Part shown: piece after piece, positions 32,801-40,463 of the stretch
Layout: every line of letters starts with the position of its first letter
Numbering within the stretch: position 1 is the stretch's first letter
Origin: G965222535 sp965222535
Lineage (GTDB): Bacteria > Pseudomonadota > Gammaproteobacteria > HK1
Assembly: GCA_965222535.1 (NCBI GenBank)
Contig: OZ244957.1
Span: 2,356,001 to 2,420,000 of the forward strand
Length of the DNA stretch: 64,000 nucleotides
Direction of reading: 5' to 3'
The notes under the pieces: generated by a model
The model's database searches: none
What the model was told of the DNA's origin: nothing
What the model saw: the letters and a program-made list of their open reading frames with translations, nothing else
Translations under genes and position numbers: made by a program

Positions 32801-35691
32801 CAAAAGTTGGCATAGATCCGAACAACTCTGCATTAGTTGCACGGATGCAATCGGTTATTTCGAACATAGAGCCGCCCAAAACAACTCTGACTGAAATACA
32901 CGGGGTTGCGCGTACGGATGAGCTGCAACAGGTTACGGATAGTTCACTACCGAAGGCATCACTGAGAGATGGCACTCCGGCCCCCGATACGGCACTGCGA
33001 TCGAGAACACAAGCCACTGAAGACTTAGCCACTACGATAAAGCCTGGGCAAGAGGCTTTGAACACCAAAGGAGTTCCTCATGAGGCTATTAAGGTCGATC
33101 CGATAGCGCAGTATAATATAAAAAAGCTACAGACTGAAATCAAGCTGGATATTAAGCAGCAGCTATTTGAAGAGCCTGGGGAAAACAGCCTATTCCATAA
33201 ACTTAAAACACATAAAGGAGAACTGGAAGAACGCCAAGCCGAATACAACTTTTATAAAGAAAGAGGATTTATCCCGGAAGTTGAAGAAATAAGAAGATGG
33301 GAAAATCGATATGATGAAACAAGTAAGCATCGAGTTTTCCAGAAATACGTTGATGAAGTACATTCAACTCCTGAACAGTTTTTCAAAAAACTGGAAGGGC
33401 TAGAGGTTGAAATTCAGCAAAGAAAAACTGTGGTCAAACAATTAGAATCGCGAATGGAGGTACGGCATAGAGTTTTAGATGCAATCGGTGAGTTCGACTT
33501 AGGTGCCGATGGAGGAGACCGAAGTAGGGCAGTGATCAATAATGCAGTGGATCAAGCTAGACAAGCGGGTTCAGATTATAAAAGTGTGGAAACACAATTG
33601 AATAGAGCCCATGTTAGGTTCTATAATGATGAAGGGAAGGTAGTTGTTCTGCGAGAAGAAAGTGTTTGGATTGTAGAAGATGTATTTGAAGACGTGAGAA
33701 TATCAGCTGCGGAGAGCTCTGATGCGGCAAATAGCGCGCTGGATGCACAAAAAACAGAAGAGACTGTGTATAAGAAATTAAAAAATAACATAGGAAAAGA
33801 AGATGGAGTAATTAAACAATTGCGTGCAGACATTAAGCACGCACAGTTGGATAAGGTTGCAGTCGATAAAGCGATAGAGTTGATACGCAAGCACTATGAT
33901 GTTACTAAATTAGATACAACAGAAATGTTTTTAATAAAATCTTTAAATGAAGCGGACACTATAAAGCATCAGCAGTACAAACAGCAAGTTAAAGACAATA
34001 TTGACAGGATATGGGAATACATAAAATACGAAATTTCGGACGCCGAATTAAACTCCCCTGTGCCGAAAAAGGAAGTAACTTTGGAGAGCACCTCCCCCAA
34101 GGAAGTCATCAATAATACGACTAGAAATCGTGATGCTATGGAAATAAGAGATGCAGAAATAGCAGCTATAGAGGCAAGAAACAAAGCCGATGAAGCAAAA
34201 CATTTACCCCCGCCATCACCATCACCACCACCTGATACAGGCTACAAAAAGACTGTTGACAACTATATCAAGGAAGTACATGCTCGTATAGATAAAGAAA
34301 TTTCTAACATAGAATCAGAATTAGAGTTCGACCCTGCTCTATCAAAAAACAATCTAGATAAAAAAGTCAAATCAGATTCCTCAGCATCGAAAAACAATCT
34401 AGATAAAAAAGTCAAATCAGATTCCTCAGCATCAAAAAATAATCTAGATAAAAAAGTCAAATCAGATTCCTCAGCATCGAAAAATGATGTGGAACCAAAA
34501 ACTAAATCAGATTCCCCTAAACCGAAAAAGGAACTGACTATGTCTGAGAAAATAAAGGGAAAATTGAAAAATAACGAGGAACTAACTCAAACAGAGAAGG
34601 TATTTAAACAACTGGAAGATTTGAATGCTAAACCAACCTCTAAACCAATCTTTAATAAGACGGTCAATCCTCAAGTAGAGGATAATATAAAGAATCTACA
34701 AGCTGAAATCACGGCTAGACTTAGCGAAGCGCTCGATGAAGATCCGGCAGGAAGTGATTTGATCAATAAACTTAAAACGCACAAGAAAGTTCTGCAGGAT
34801 TATCAAACACAATACGATTTGTATTATAAACAAGGATATAAACCGGGAGGCCTAAAAATACCACAGTTAAATCTTGATCCGGCAGGTAAAAATCCTCCAG
34901 AATTTACAAGTAAGCAAATATATACAACTCATGAACAATTTACTAAGCAATTAGAAAGTGTTGAAACTCACATTAAACATAGATCCACTGCGGTCAAATT
35001 CTTAGAATCAAAAATAGATATTCAACAAAGAGCTTTAAAAGCAATTGGTGAATTCAGCAAAGAAAATGATGGGGGATTATCAACTAAATTATTTGCGATC
35101 AATAAATCAGTAGAACAAGCGCGGCAAGTAGGCGCAGATTATCAAACCCTGAGAATAGAATTAAACAAACTACATAAAAGATTTTATAATGATGATAACT
35201 ATGTAGTTCCTCTTAGAGGAGAAGATATTTGGCGTATAGATGAGGTATTCGAAGATGCAAAAAATTTGGCTATTGAAAACTATGACGACATAAAAAAATC
35301 ACTCCAAGATAAGAAAGCAGCACAAAAAATACCTGCAAAAATTAAGAAAAATATAGTACAATTAAAAGATAAACTAGTATCGCATAAAATTAAAATAGAA
35401 CAGCAAGATGATCTGTATCATAACAAGAACCAAGTTTCGGGTAAGAAACCATCAGGAAAAGAAGTAATTAAACAGTTGCGCGCAGATGCTGAACACGCGG
35501 CATTGGAAAGAAAGGCAGTGGATGATGCAATAGAACTGATCCGCAAGCATTATGATTTCAGTAAATCAGATCAAGTGGATGAACTCAACAATGCTTTGAC
35601 TGAGGCTGGAAATATACAGGATGAAACATACCGATGGTTGGTTCAAGACCGTATCGAAAACCTATGGAACTACATACAGAATCGTTATTAA
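26839..35691 (+). CDS. Giant protein of unknown function (2950 aa), repeat-rich, effector-like
   Basis: No family recognised. Layout in residues: 1-22 Thr/Ser-rich; about 23-215 a Gly/Val-rich, probably beta-structured domain; 216-660 mostly helical; 660-930 Pro/Thr linker with a 13-residue repeat (about 829-900); 930-1560 helical; 1560-1960 Pro- and Lys-rich linker; 1960-2950 helical, with a module of about 320 residues present twice (about 2086-2400 and 2609-2950) and a 15-residue repeat between (about 2498-2551). Three Trp/Arg/Lys-rich patches: WLSNLFRRRAP (731), WKRWFRFKKSR (1613) and LWKRIKKLFSRKNKK (1910). I see only two cysteines, both in the first domain, and no signal peptide or membrane segment. 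The first 700 bases are GC-rich; later parts are strongly AT-rich, so the gene is a mosaic. It stands alone. A secreted or injected effector or a structural giant are possible readings, not shown by the sequence. Confidence 0.85.
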   Translation: MADDETSTTTTTSSEPQVSGEEERCALELRAETINLVAVKRAERRGVSDRLEIGKEAASDTATGHEEVNVEGNYRLEGREIDTRASILKRTYRGRLNLRLYSDTLMLSGAVSETFAGVVTSGAGMCDVLGAAGGLRVTTSGDFRLINGLAGMEEKPGTSINDKLLLEIAATSFQREYGVASYKAAFASYSGEKLLSMEAGTWSMLKASIGFRQQIKGQAKIKSGRTAMRPNPGMAPAAETGSGVASNGSSLLGTAVAGRRVADNATNTQNIFKQVNKTEEIEIAANQLGLAHHAGDATEADSFNIMKSLKDSAATSMKTPRASANQLTELQGLEDIHRFNAANFNNLADLGSNIHRDEISDLIKNTELLPGDIDQQKLLNKLKQQQEKYRSDFLSYIPKRKLKKSAHEKTMQGFLNKTTTLSRIIEVTDNGSNPVRALENIRSGIKNDAAKTGLEELSSLLDEAMQTSRRSGPDELTNSSSYLNRLSDTGNISPQLVGQEATPHSILAFDPDGIRSKPYSDNIRILQDKYNQIEGTINEVSRKIRNKVLEYRQAQNAGAAGSDLTAINNEILHLREDIHQLNNGLGDIKNTITKEEAMHLAQGGYDEAIGKSTDTIDSRLYGDSPAPVEIETTPRVHPEEIVADENGVSRAQKATYAELEGAQPSQVSLLHNGQQNNSVFRKTISDNLNSHNRRSLHDTTPSSLKPELSANTSKASTPPTPALWETRSKWDWLSNLFRRRAPIVPPAAHNAIDEDVVNGLLLRPDQVVIDGSGSRALLPGGDNAADTPTNIAANLERRLSQSLEKPATEPVLTPTEARWHSSQAAPSSNYALLQPSASTTPTQYAPVQLPASTPTQYAPVQLPASTPTQYAPVQLPASTPTQYAPVQLPASTPTQYAPVQAYDSAIPGSATGFAGELINKGDTGYQAAKNADAASSNKNSATSFFAAQDDVNFKREFRERMDNYRATSKQQDGRYNLEVLQEYRKMQHFETEIGFQHIDANTKSTNFWERRRMIEQLETAIFKDKENYFKKYKKHPHPEYVGEEVQKLHNTHNKYFNNMEVRAIQYKSSKLKYRNEAFDLAEEALRRNEDPVIALTKKRDEYSKAFDAAPKAYPDVDDAAAIRKVVDAQSALIEYNNIILDFEAGRVNLNSTYLLDNKYQAFDFTPFNDDTKSLYYDHLVKHGSGNIDPNLDMYKAKSDYIQRIEGEAYAALKYTSDDIMKEFGKKKAAGMLDLDYEEYRKLFIMENELKADAYNEIADVLKRELNGEISTDDMYKELGDQYNYLKAENKFAPDGTISDKSRYYETPIARSERQGILEGMKSDGIPSDDINELQKRLAQYGRLAEDPYTAAFGHLFRRLLNPGAITGDTVKPYFKSDIVLDHPIVSHLDRAKLNDKMVALLKPMQDQYKQLLGNNPKEAEALGDYWELLNQARKQMLSGTDPLISIRNKIVALDAEKAADQFTKTATKTKETVIKEAVTKRALYYKVIEELKPIINDPELRLPLEQVLDNRAVGLYDIERAALVEALPATLYQEQLRLGTLTEGGLNDILLDGGKAPAGKYSDYLGQFPDGRPLPDEPYGPFKHDNLLDAPLPDDITLRSAEPLPTGPLPGGWKRWFRFKKSRTKPSRAVSGIDGTTNEIHETYVSIDTVQKMKRPPPPKPPREYDSGQLSALRMDDAQTGADSINPTFGMRYEQGGLLRPIDDVVNNRKPFNLNIELAPRENPFERKRAYQGPLNRGEGGGKGGGKKKKVKAKKGKPPSQNETPPEELAKLKQGNAEQQRVYGELADAGNVGDEVRHYVAPQDEAQHFLPDEVLDDGILPADQLHAAAPAAPHKPLAKVEEDLLPAVMPPGNRLQQQAAPIAAFDEIQIAHQADNIAGAPVILEDLGLQGAAALQKAAQQKKPPRLPNLWKRIKKLFSRKNKKVNKTKVSKKLKGQVPEEQVSELSYTQRLNRVIDDARARDFDIKIRQGKISEANQMLNNEKLRLTKVGIDPNNSALVARMQSVISNIEPPKTTLTEIHGVARTDELQQVTDSSLPKASLRDGTPAPDTALRSRTQATEDLATTIKPGQEALNTKGVPHEAIKVDPIAQYNIKKLQTEIKLDIKQQLFEEPGENSLFHKLKTHKGELEERQAEYNFYKERGFIPEVEEIRRWENRYDETSKHRVFQKYVDEVHSTPEQFFKKLEGLEVEIQQRKTVVKQLESRMEVRHRVLDAIGEFDLGADGGDRSRAVINNAVDQARQAGSDYKSVETQLNRAHVRFYNDEGKVVVLREESVWIVEDVFEDVRISAAESSDAANSALDAQKTEETVYKKLKNNIGKEDGVIKQLRADIKHAQLDKVAVDKAIELIRKHYDVTKLDTTEMFLIKSLNEADTIKHQQYKQQVKDNIDRIWEYIKYEISDAELNSPVPKKEVTLESTSPKEVINNTTRNRDAMEIRDAEIAAIEARNKADEAKHLPPPSPSPPPDTGYKKTVDNYIKEVHARIDKEISNIESELEFDPALSKNNLDKKVKSDSSASKNNLDKKVKSDSSASKNNLDKKVKSDSSASKNDVEPKTKSDSPKPKKELTMSEKIKGKLKNNEELTQTEKVFKQLEDLNAKPTSKPIFNKTVNPQVEDNIKNLQAEITARLSEALDEDPAGSDLINKLKTHKKVLQDYQTQYDLYYKQGYKPGGLKIPQLNLDPAGKNPPEFTSKQIYTTHEQFTKQLESVETHIKHRSTAVKFLESKIDIQQRALKAIGEFSKENDGGLSTKLFAINKSVEQARQVGADYQTLRIELNKLHKRFYNDDNYVVPLRGEDIWRIDEVFEDAKNLAIENYDDIKKSLQDKKAAQKIPAKIKKNIVQLKDKLVSHKIKIEQQDDLYHNKNQVSGKKPSGKEVIKQLRADAEHAALERKAVDDAIELIRKHYDFSKSDQVDELNNALTEAGNIQDETYRWLVQDRIENLWNYIQNRY
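29338..29540 (+). repeat. In-frame 39-bp tandem repeat in the giant gene
   Basis: Encodes about five copies of a 13-residue unit, ASTPTQYAPVQLP, with nearly identical DNA (GCTTCGACCCCTACGCAGTA). The first copy has one extra Thr codon. It forms a Pro/Thr-rich flexible linker at about residues 829-900. Confidence 0.93.
33093..35688 (+). repeat. Large internal duplication at the 3' end of the giant gene
   Basis: Module A (33093-34038) and module B (34662-35688) align over their full length: LKTHKGELEERQAEYNFY with LKTHKKVLQDYQTQYDLY, AIGEF with AIGEF, RFYND with RFYND, VIKQLRADIKHAQLDK with VIKQLRADAEHAALER, and AIELIRKHYDVTK with AIELIRKHYDFSK. DNA identity is lower than protein similarity, so the duplication is old. 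Confidence 0.9.
34341..34515 (+). repeat. In-frame 45-bp tandem repeat in the giant gene
   Basis: Encodes SDSSASKNNLDKKVK three times plus decayed flanking copies (ALSKNNLDKKVK before, SDSSASKNDVEPKTK after). It is a charged Lys/Asp/Ser linker between the two large duplicated modules. DNA copies are almost identical, so this expansion is recent. Confidence 0.92.
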
Positions 35692-36205
35692 CCATGAACA
35701 AATAATGGGAAGATTGCTGCTTCAAAATAGGCACCTCGAAAAACTAGGAAACCTACGAATAAGGCTTATAGAATGCCTTAGTAAGAAGTCAGGTGCCCCT
35801 AGAACAACTGAGCTTTTCGGAATCAGATGGCCGGCACAGGAATAGGGGAATTCAAAGACGAAAGTGCCTGATTTCTGGTTCCAGCGGGTAGAATGGCGAT
35901 GAAGAGGCTAAACAGACGCAAAAAGGTTGGTGAACGGCGCTTCCGGGTGAGGGTTGCCTTGGTCGTTTGCGGTTTTTGAACGCAGTGGCTCTCGGTAGGT
36001 TGTTAGCGGTGGCTTTGAGAGCGACACAGAAAGGCACCGCGCAAAGCCCCCGCACGGCGTAAATGCTTCACCCCAGTGTGGCGGTCAAATTCTCGGCCAT
36101 TGTGGCTTCCACAGCAACGCGGGAACAGGACATCTCGTGGAACGCTTGAGGGTTCTCAAAGGCGCGCCGTTTGGAGATACGCAGAGCTTTGGTATTCACC
36201 TTACA
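35692..36205. other. Intergenic region between the giant gene and the IS
   Basis: 514 bases. A dispersed-repeat fragment is at 35730-35798. The part 35850-36180 has a conspicuous minus-strand frame ending PLEPEIRHFRL that resembles common spurious translations rather than a known protein. I could not assign it. Confidence 0.5.
35730..35798 (+). repeat. Dispersed CCTCGAAAA repeat, short derivative
   Basis: GGCACCTCGAAAAACTAGG at the left and GTCAGGTGCCCC at the right, with a shortened centre that still includes AAGGCTTATAGAATGCC. It sits just after the giant gene and could act as its terminator. Confidence 0.6.
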
Positions 36206-37458
36206 GAGAGCTTTGCACAAGTCGGGTAAAAGCAGTTGATGATAAGTGAAGTATGTGAGATAATAATAGAATCATCAACTACCAAGAGGATTATGTAATG
36301 GCATGGAAGCAGATCCAGCAAATGAGTCTTGCCGATAAAGCTATTGAACGAGCATGAGTGCTTGAAAGAATTGGATAATGTAGCCGCTCTGATCGATTGG
36401 AGACGGATAGAGCGCTTGTTTGATAACATTCATACGAGTCGCGTGGGGCAACTGGCATGGCCCCCGGTGATGATGTTCAAAGTCCTGTTGTTACAGTCGT
36501 GGTATAGGTTGAGTGATCCTGGGTCTTCGAAACAATTGGCGCGCGACCTGTTATTTCGGCGTTTTGTGAATTTGGGTATAGAGCAAGCGGTGCCCGACCA
36601 CAGTACGATCTGGCGGTTTCGTAATAAGCTAGAGGAGCAAGGATTGTTTGTCAAAGCCTTAGCGGTCGTCAACAATCAGTTGGCGGAGCAAGGGTGGTTG
36701 ATTAGGGCAGGCGAAGTGAGCATTATCGATGCGAGTGTGATAGAAGCCAAGAGTTCACGACCACGGCGTAATGCGAAAAAGGAAAATACCCAAGACCCTG
36801 AAGCGTCTTATAACGTCAAGACGGGGAGTGATGGGCATCGTAAAACGACCTATGGATACAAGGTACATATGAATGTAGAGGAAGACGGGTTCATCAAAAA
36901 GACGACCTATACGGCAGGTCATGTACATGACTCAACACAGTTCGAGGCGCTCCTCACCGATAATGAAGAAGTGGTGTATGCGGATAGTGCCTACAAAAGC
37001 CAAAAGCATACGGAACTTCTTAGAGAGAGAAAGATTACTGAGCGTATTACTCACCGAGCGTATCGTAACAAACCTTTGTCGGCAGCCCAACGGAAACTCA
37101 ACCGGCAATACGCGGGCACTCGCTATATCGTGGAACAAGTATTTGGGGTACTGAAACTCCATTATGGGATGGCAAAGGCAAGGTATATGGGGCTGAAGCG
37201 GAACCAAGCGAGGTTGGGGATGATGCGTATCGCTTACAATCTCAAGCGCGCCGCTAATCTTCAAAAAGAGTGTTGGGCGCTGACGGGATAAGTGCGTCCA
37301 AAATAGGGGAATTGAACCGAAAATGGCTGGTTTGAACCGTTGATTTCCAACCAATGAGGACATCACCGCCTCTTTTTAGGTAATCTGAGCCTAAACTCCT
37401 GAAAAAAACCTCATAACTCTTACTCCCGCCCCGTATGCCTCTCTAGTGCAAAGCTCTC
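36206..37458 (+). mobile_element. IS5-type insertion sequence
   Basis: 1253 bases bounded by exact 13-bp inverted repeats GAGAGCTTTGCAC and GTGCAAAGCTCTC, with one transposase gene. Flanks give no convincing target duplication. The same ends are on the short element at 26556-26700; related fragments CAAAGCTCTC and GCAAAGCTCC occur near 50385 and 50457. Confidence 0.93.
36298..37291 (+). CDS. IS5-family transposase, frameshifted near its start
   Basis: The natural start is ATG 36298 with AAGAGGA upstream, giving MAWKQIQQMSLADKAIER before a stop at about 36355. The main frame (36329-37291, about 320 residues) continues with NEHECLKELDNVAALIDW, so a one-base gain or two-base loss separates them. 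The main frame has the DDE motifs SIIDASVIEAKSS, VVYADSAYKSQ and RYIVEQVFGVLK and is otherwise intact. There is no obvious slippery heptamer at the junction, so I read this as a mutation that probably cripples the copy. A TTG at 36329 could start a slightly shortened protein. Confidence 0.88.
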
Positions 37459-37607
37459 AATTTATAACATTTTGATATTTATGGGTATTATTTTCATATC
37501 TGATCATCATAATCACCACAGATGACTTGTTGCGGAGGCATCAAGCAGAGCATGCCTAATGCCTTCAGCGGATAGTGACGTACTGTATTCAACCGGGGTA
37601 CTGTGAC

Positions 37608-40355
37608 ATGAATCATTCTTTGCTTCACATCGGTAATATTGGTTTTCTTGATGCGCTATACAGCGCCTACGAGAACGATCCCGCCAGCGTTGATCCACAG
37701 TGGCGCTCGCTGTTCGCCGAAGTTGGTCGCGAGCAGCTCATCAAAGAGGCGAAGGCACCGGCGACAGATCATCAATACTTATCCGAGTTGGTTGATAAAC
37801 AATCGAAAATTCAGCAGTTGATCGGCGCTAATCGCTACCGTGGGCATCGCCAAGCGAATTTGGATCCGCTGCAGTTGTACGAACGTCAACCGGTAGCGGA
37901 TGTGTACCCTTCGCACTATGGCTTCAGTTCCGCTGACATGGAGCGCGCTTTCAACGTTGGTTCGCTGTGCTATGACAAAAAAGAAGCGACGTTGCATGAG
38001 ATCTGGGAGGTTTTGCGGCAGACTTACCTTGGCAGCATCGGTACTGAGCTGACCCATTTGCCCTCAACCGAATGCAAGCGGTGGGTGCAGGAGCGGCTGG
38101 AATACGCCCGTGGGCGACTCGATCCATCGCCCGAGAAAAAGAAAGACATCCTGCGGTGGGTGATTGCCGCGCGCAAGCTGGAGGATTACCTGCATCGCCG
38201 TTACCCCGGTCAAAAGCGCTTCTCACTCGAAGGCGGGGAGAATCTGATCCCGTGTCTAGACGAGATCATCCAGCGCGCTGGTTCCAGCACGGCGCGTGAA
38301 ATCGTTATCGGAATGGCGCACCGTGGACGCTTGAACGTGCTGGTCAACACGCTTGGCAAACACCCCAGCGTACTCTTCAGTGAGTTTGAAGGGCAGTACG
38401 AGTTTAAATCCGGCTCTGGTGACGTGAAGTACCACCTTGGATTCTCGTCCAACGTCGAAACTCCAGGGGGGCCGGTGCACCTAGTGCTTGGCTTCAATCC
38501 TTCGCATTTGGAAATCATCAATCCAGTGGTGGAGGGTTCGGTGCGCGCACGGCAAGATCGGCGCAGTGATCACGAGCGCAACCAAGTGCTGCCGATTCTG
38601 ATTCATGGCGATGCTGCGTTCTCAGGTCAGGGAGTGGTCACCGAGACGCTGAATCTGTCAGAGACGCGCGGTTATCGCACCGGCGGGACGATTCATATCA
38701 TCGTCAACAACCAAATCGGTTTTACCACCAGCGATCCGCTGGACTCGCGTTCGACCCTTTACTGCACCGATGTTGCCAAGCTGGTGCATGCGCCGATCTT
38801 TCATGTCAACGGCAATGATGCCGAAGCGGTGATTTTTGTAGCGCAGTTGGCGACCGATTATCGCATGCGGTTTAAAACCGATGTCGTGATCGATATCGTC
38901 TGTTTCCGCCGCTGGGGGCATAACGAAGCCGATGAGCCGCTCGCCACGCAACCAATGATGTATAAAAAGATTCGCGATCAGAAAGGCCCCCGGCGTTTCT
39001 ATGCCGAGCAATTGGAAGCGCAAGGGGTGCTGGAGGCAGGAGAAGCCGATCGCATGTGCGATGCCTATCTGCAGGGCTTGGAACACGGCAAAGCGATGTC
39101 ACGCACCATCGTTACCGATCATAAAACCCCGATGGCCGCCGATTGGACGCCGTATCTGGGTACTGACTGGCGAGTACCCTACAACAGCGCCATTACGCTT
39201 CCACGCATCAAGCGTTTAGGACAGGCGATGTGTCAGCATCCACAAGATTTTGAGCTCCACCGCAGCGTTGAGCGGATCGTCACCGCGCGCCGTGAGATGG
39301 CAAGCGGGGAGCGCTTGATGGACTGGGGATTCGCTGAAAACCTAGCCTACGCCAGCTTGATCGAAGACGGTTATTCGGTGCGTATATCGGGGCAAGATTG
39401 CCAACGCGGTACGTTCTTCCATCGCCATGCGGTGTTCCATAATCAGCGGCAACCCGGTACCCATACGCCGCTGCAGAATTTATTTCAGGGGCAGCCGCGC
39501 TTTAATGTGATCAACTCGGTATTGTCTGAGGAGGCGGTACTCGGATTTGAATACGGTTACAGCAGTACCTCACCGGATGCGTTGGTCATCTGGGAAGCCC
39601 AATTCGGTGATTTCGCCAATGGCGCACAGGTTGTTATCGATCAATTCCTGAGCTCATCGGAAGTCAAATGGGGGCGTTTCTGTGGTTTGGTGATGCTCTT
39701 GCCGCACGGCTACGATGGGCAGGGGCCAGAGCACTCATCGGCGCGCCTAGAGCGCTACCTGCAACTCTGCGCAGAAGATAATATGCAAGTCTGCTACCCG
39801 ACCACGCCGGCGCAGATCTTCCATCTGCTGCGGCGCCAGATGCACCGCCCGTATCGCAAGCCGCTGATCATTATGTCACCTAAAAGCCTGCTGCGTAATC
39901 GCGAAGCCGTATCGCTGCGGGAAGAATTGGTTGATGGTCATTTCCGCGTGTTGATCGATGAAGTCGACGACATTGATGCAGCATCGGTTACGCGATTGGT
40001 ATTGTGCTCGGGTAAAGTCTATTACGATCTGCTCAAGCGCCGCCGTGAAGCCAAACAAAAGCATGTCGCGATCGTGCGCATTGAGCAGCTCTATCCGCTG
40101 CCGAAAGAGGAAATCCTCGCCATCTTGGAACGCTACGGCAACGCCACCGAGGTGTGTTGGTGTCAGGAGGAGCCGCGCAACCAAGGAATCTGGTTCTTTA
40201 TGCTGTCGCGCCGTCATTTGGCGGGATGTGTGAAAGAACACCATAAACTGATTTATGCCGGTCGCGACTACTCGGCGTCACCGGCTGCCGGTTATGCGTA
40301 TATCCACAACGAGCAGCAAAAAGAGCTGGTCAATACAGCACTGGGGCTTGTGTAA
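37608..40355 (+). CDS. sucA: 2-oxoglutarate dehydrogenase E1 component
   Basis: Thiamine-diphosphate-dependent decarboxylase of the TCA-cycle 2-oxoglutarate dehydrogenase complex. From MNHSLLHIGNIGFLDALY the protein has 915 residues, close to E. coli SucA (933). Recognisable blocks are EMAHRGRLNVLVN-like IGMAHRGRLNVLVNTLGKHP, HGDAAFSGQGVVTETLNLS, HIIVNNQIGFTTS and RRWGHNEADEP for ThDP binding, and MLLPHGYDGQGPEHSSARLE in the transketolase domain. The ORF opens 11 codons earlier at a GTG, but the ATG fits homologues. sucB follows about 110 bases later. No sdh genes lie upstream, unlike in E. coli; an IS ends 150 bases before. Confidence 0.97.
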   Translation: MNHSLLHIGNIGFLDALYSAYENDPASVDPQWRSLFAEVGREQLIKEAKAPATDHQYLSELVDKQSKIQQLIGANRYRGHRQANLDPLQLYERQPVADVYPSHYGFSSADMERAFNVGSLCYDKKEATLHEIWEVLRQTYLGSIGTELTHLPSTECKRWVQERLEYARGRLDPSPEKKKDILRWVIAARKLEDYLHRRYPGQKRFSLEGGENLIPCLDEIIQRAGSSTAREIVIGMAHRGRLNVLVNTLGKHPSVLFSEFEGQYEFKSGSGDVKYHLGFSSNVETPGGPVHLVLGFNPSHLEIINPVVEGSVRARQDRRSDHERNQVLPILIHGDAAFSGQGVVTETLNLSETRGYRTGGTIHIIVNNQIGFTTSDPLDSRSTLYCTDVAKLVHAPIFHVNGNDAEAVIFVAQLATDYRMRFKTDVVIDIVCFRRWGHNEADEPLATQPMMYKKIRDQKGPRRFYAEQLEAQGVLEAGEADRMCDAYLQGLEHGKAMSRTIVTDHKTPMAADWTPYLGTDWRVPYNSAITLPRIKRLGQAMCQHPQDFELHRSVERIVTARREMASGERLMDWGFAENLAYASLIEDGYSVRISGQDCQRGTFFHRHAVFHNQRQPGTHTPLQNLFQGQPRFNVINSVLSEEAVLGFEYGYSSTSPDALVIWEAQFGDFANGAQVVIDQFLSSSEVKWGRFCGLVMLLPHGYDGQGPEHSSARLERYLQLCAEDNMQVCYPTTPAQIFHLLRRQMHRPYRKPLIIMSPKSLLRNREAVSLREELVDGHFRVLIDEVDDIDAASVTRLVLCSGKVYYDLLKRRREAKQKHVAIVRIEQLYPLPKEEILAILERYGNATEVCWCQEEPRNQGIWFFMLSRRHLAGCVKEHHKLIYAGRDYSASPAAGYAYIHNEQQKELVNTALGLV

Positions 40356-40463
40356 GGGCAGTCGCAATGTAAGCAGTACTGCCGTAACTCGGGTTTGATG
40401 CCATGCTTTGCTGACCCAGTTCATCGTTTTATCAGCCACCGCAAAACACATGAGGATTTGAGC

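Noticed and set aside
35852..36055. 67-codon minus-strand frame ending PLEPEIRHFRL
   Set aside because: Looks like a spurious translation of non-coding sequence; no function or start signal.
35692..37500. Copy of the tRNA-Cys 3' end as an island attachment site
   Set aside because: I searched by eye for the T-arm and acceptor sequence and did not find it.
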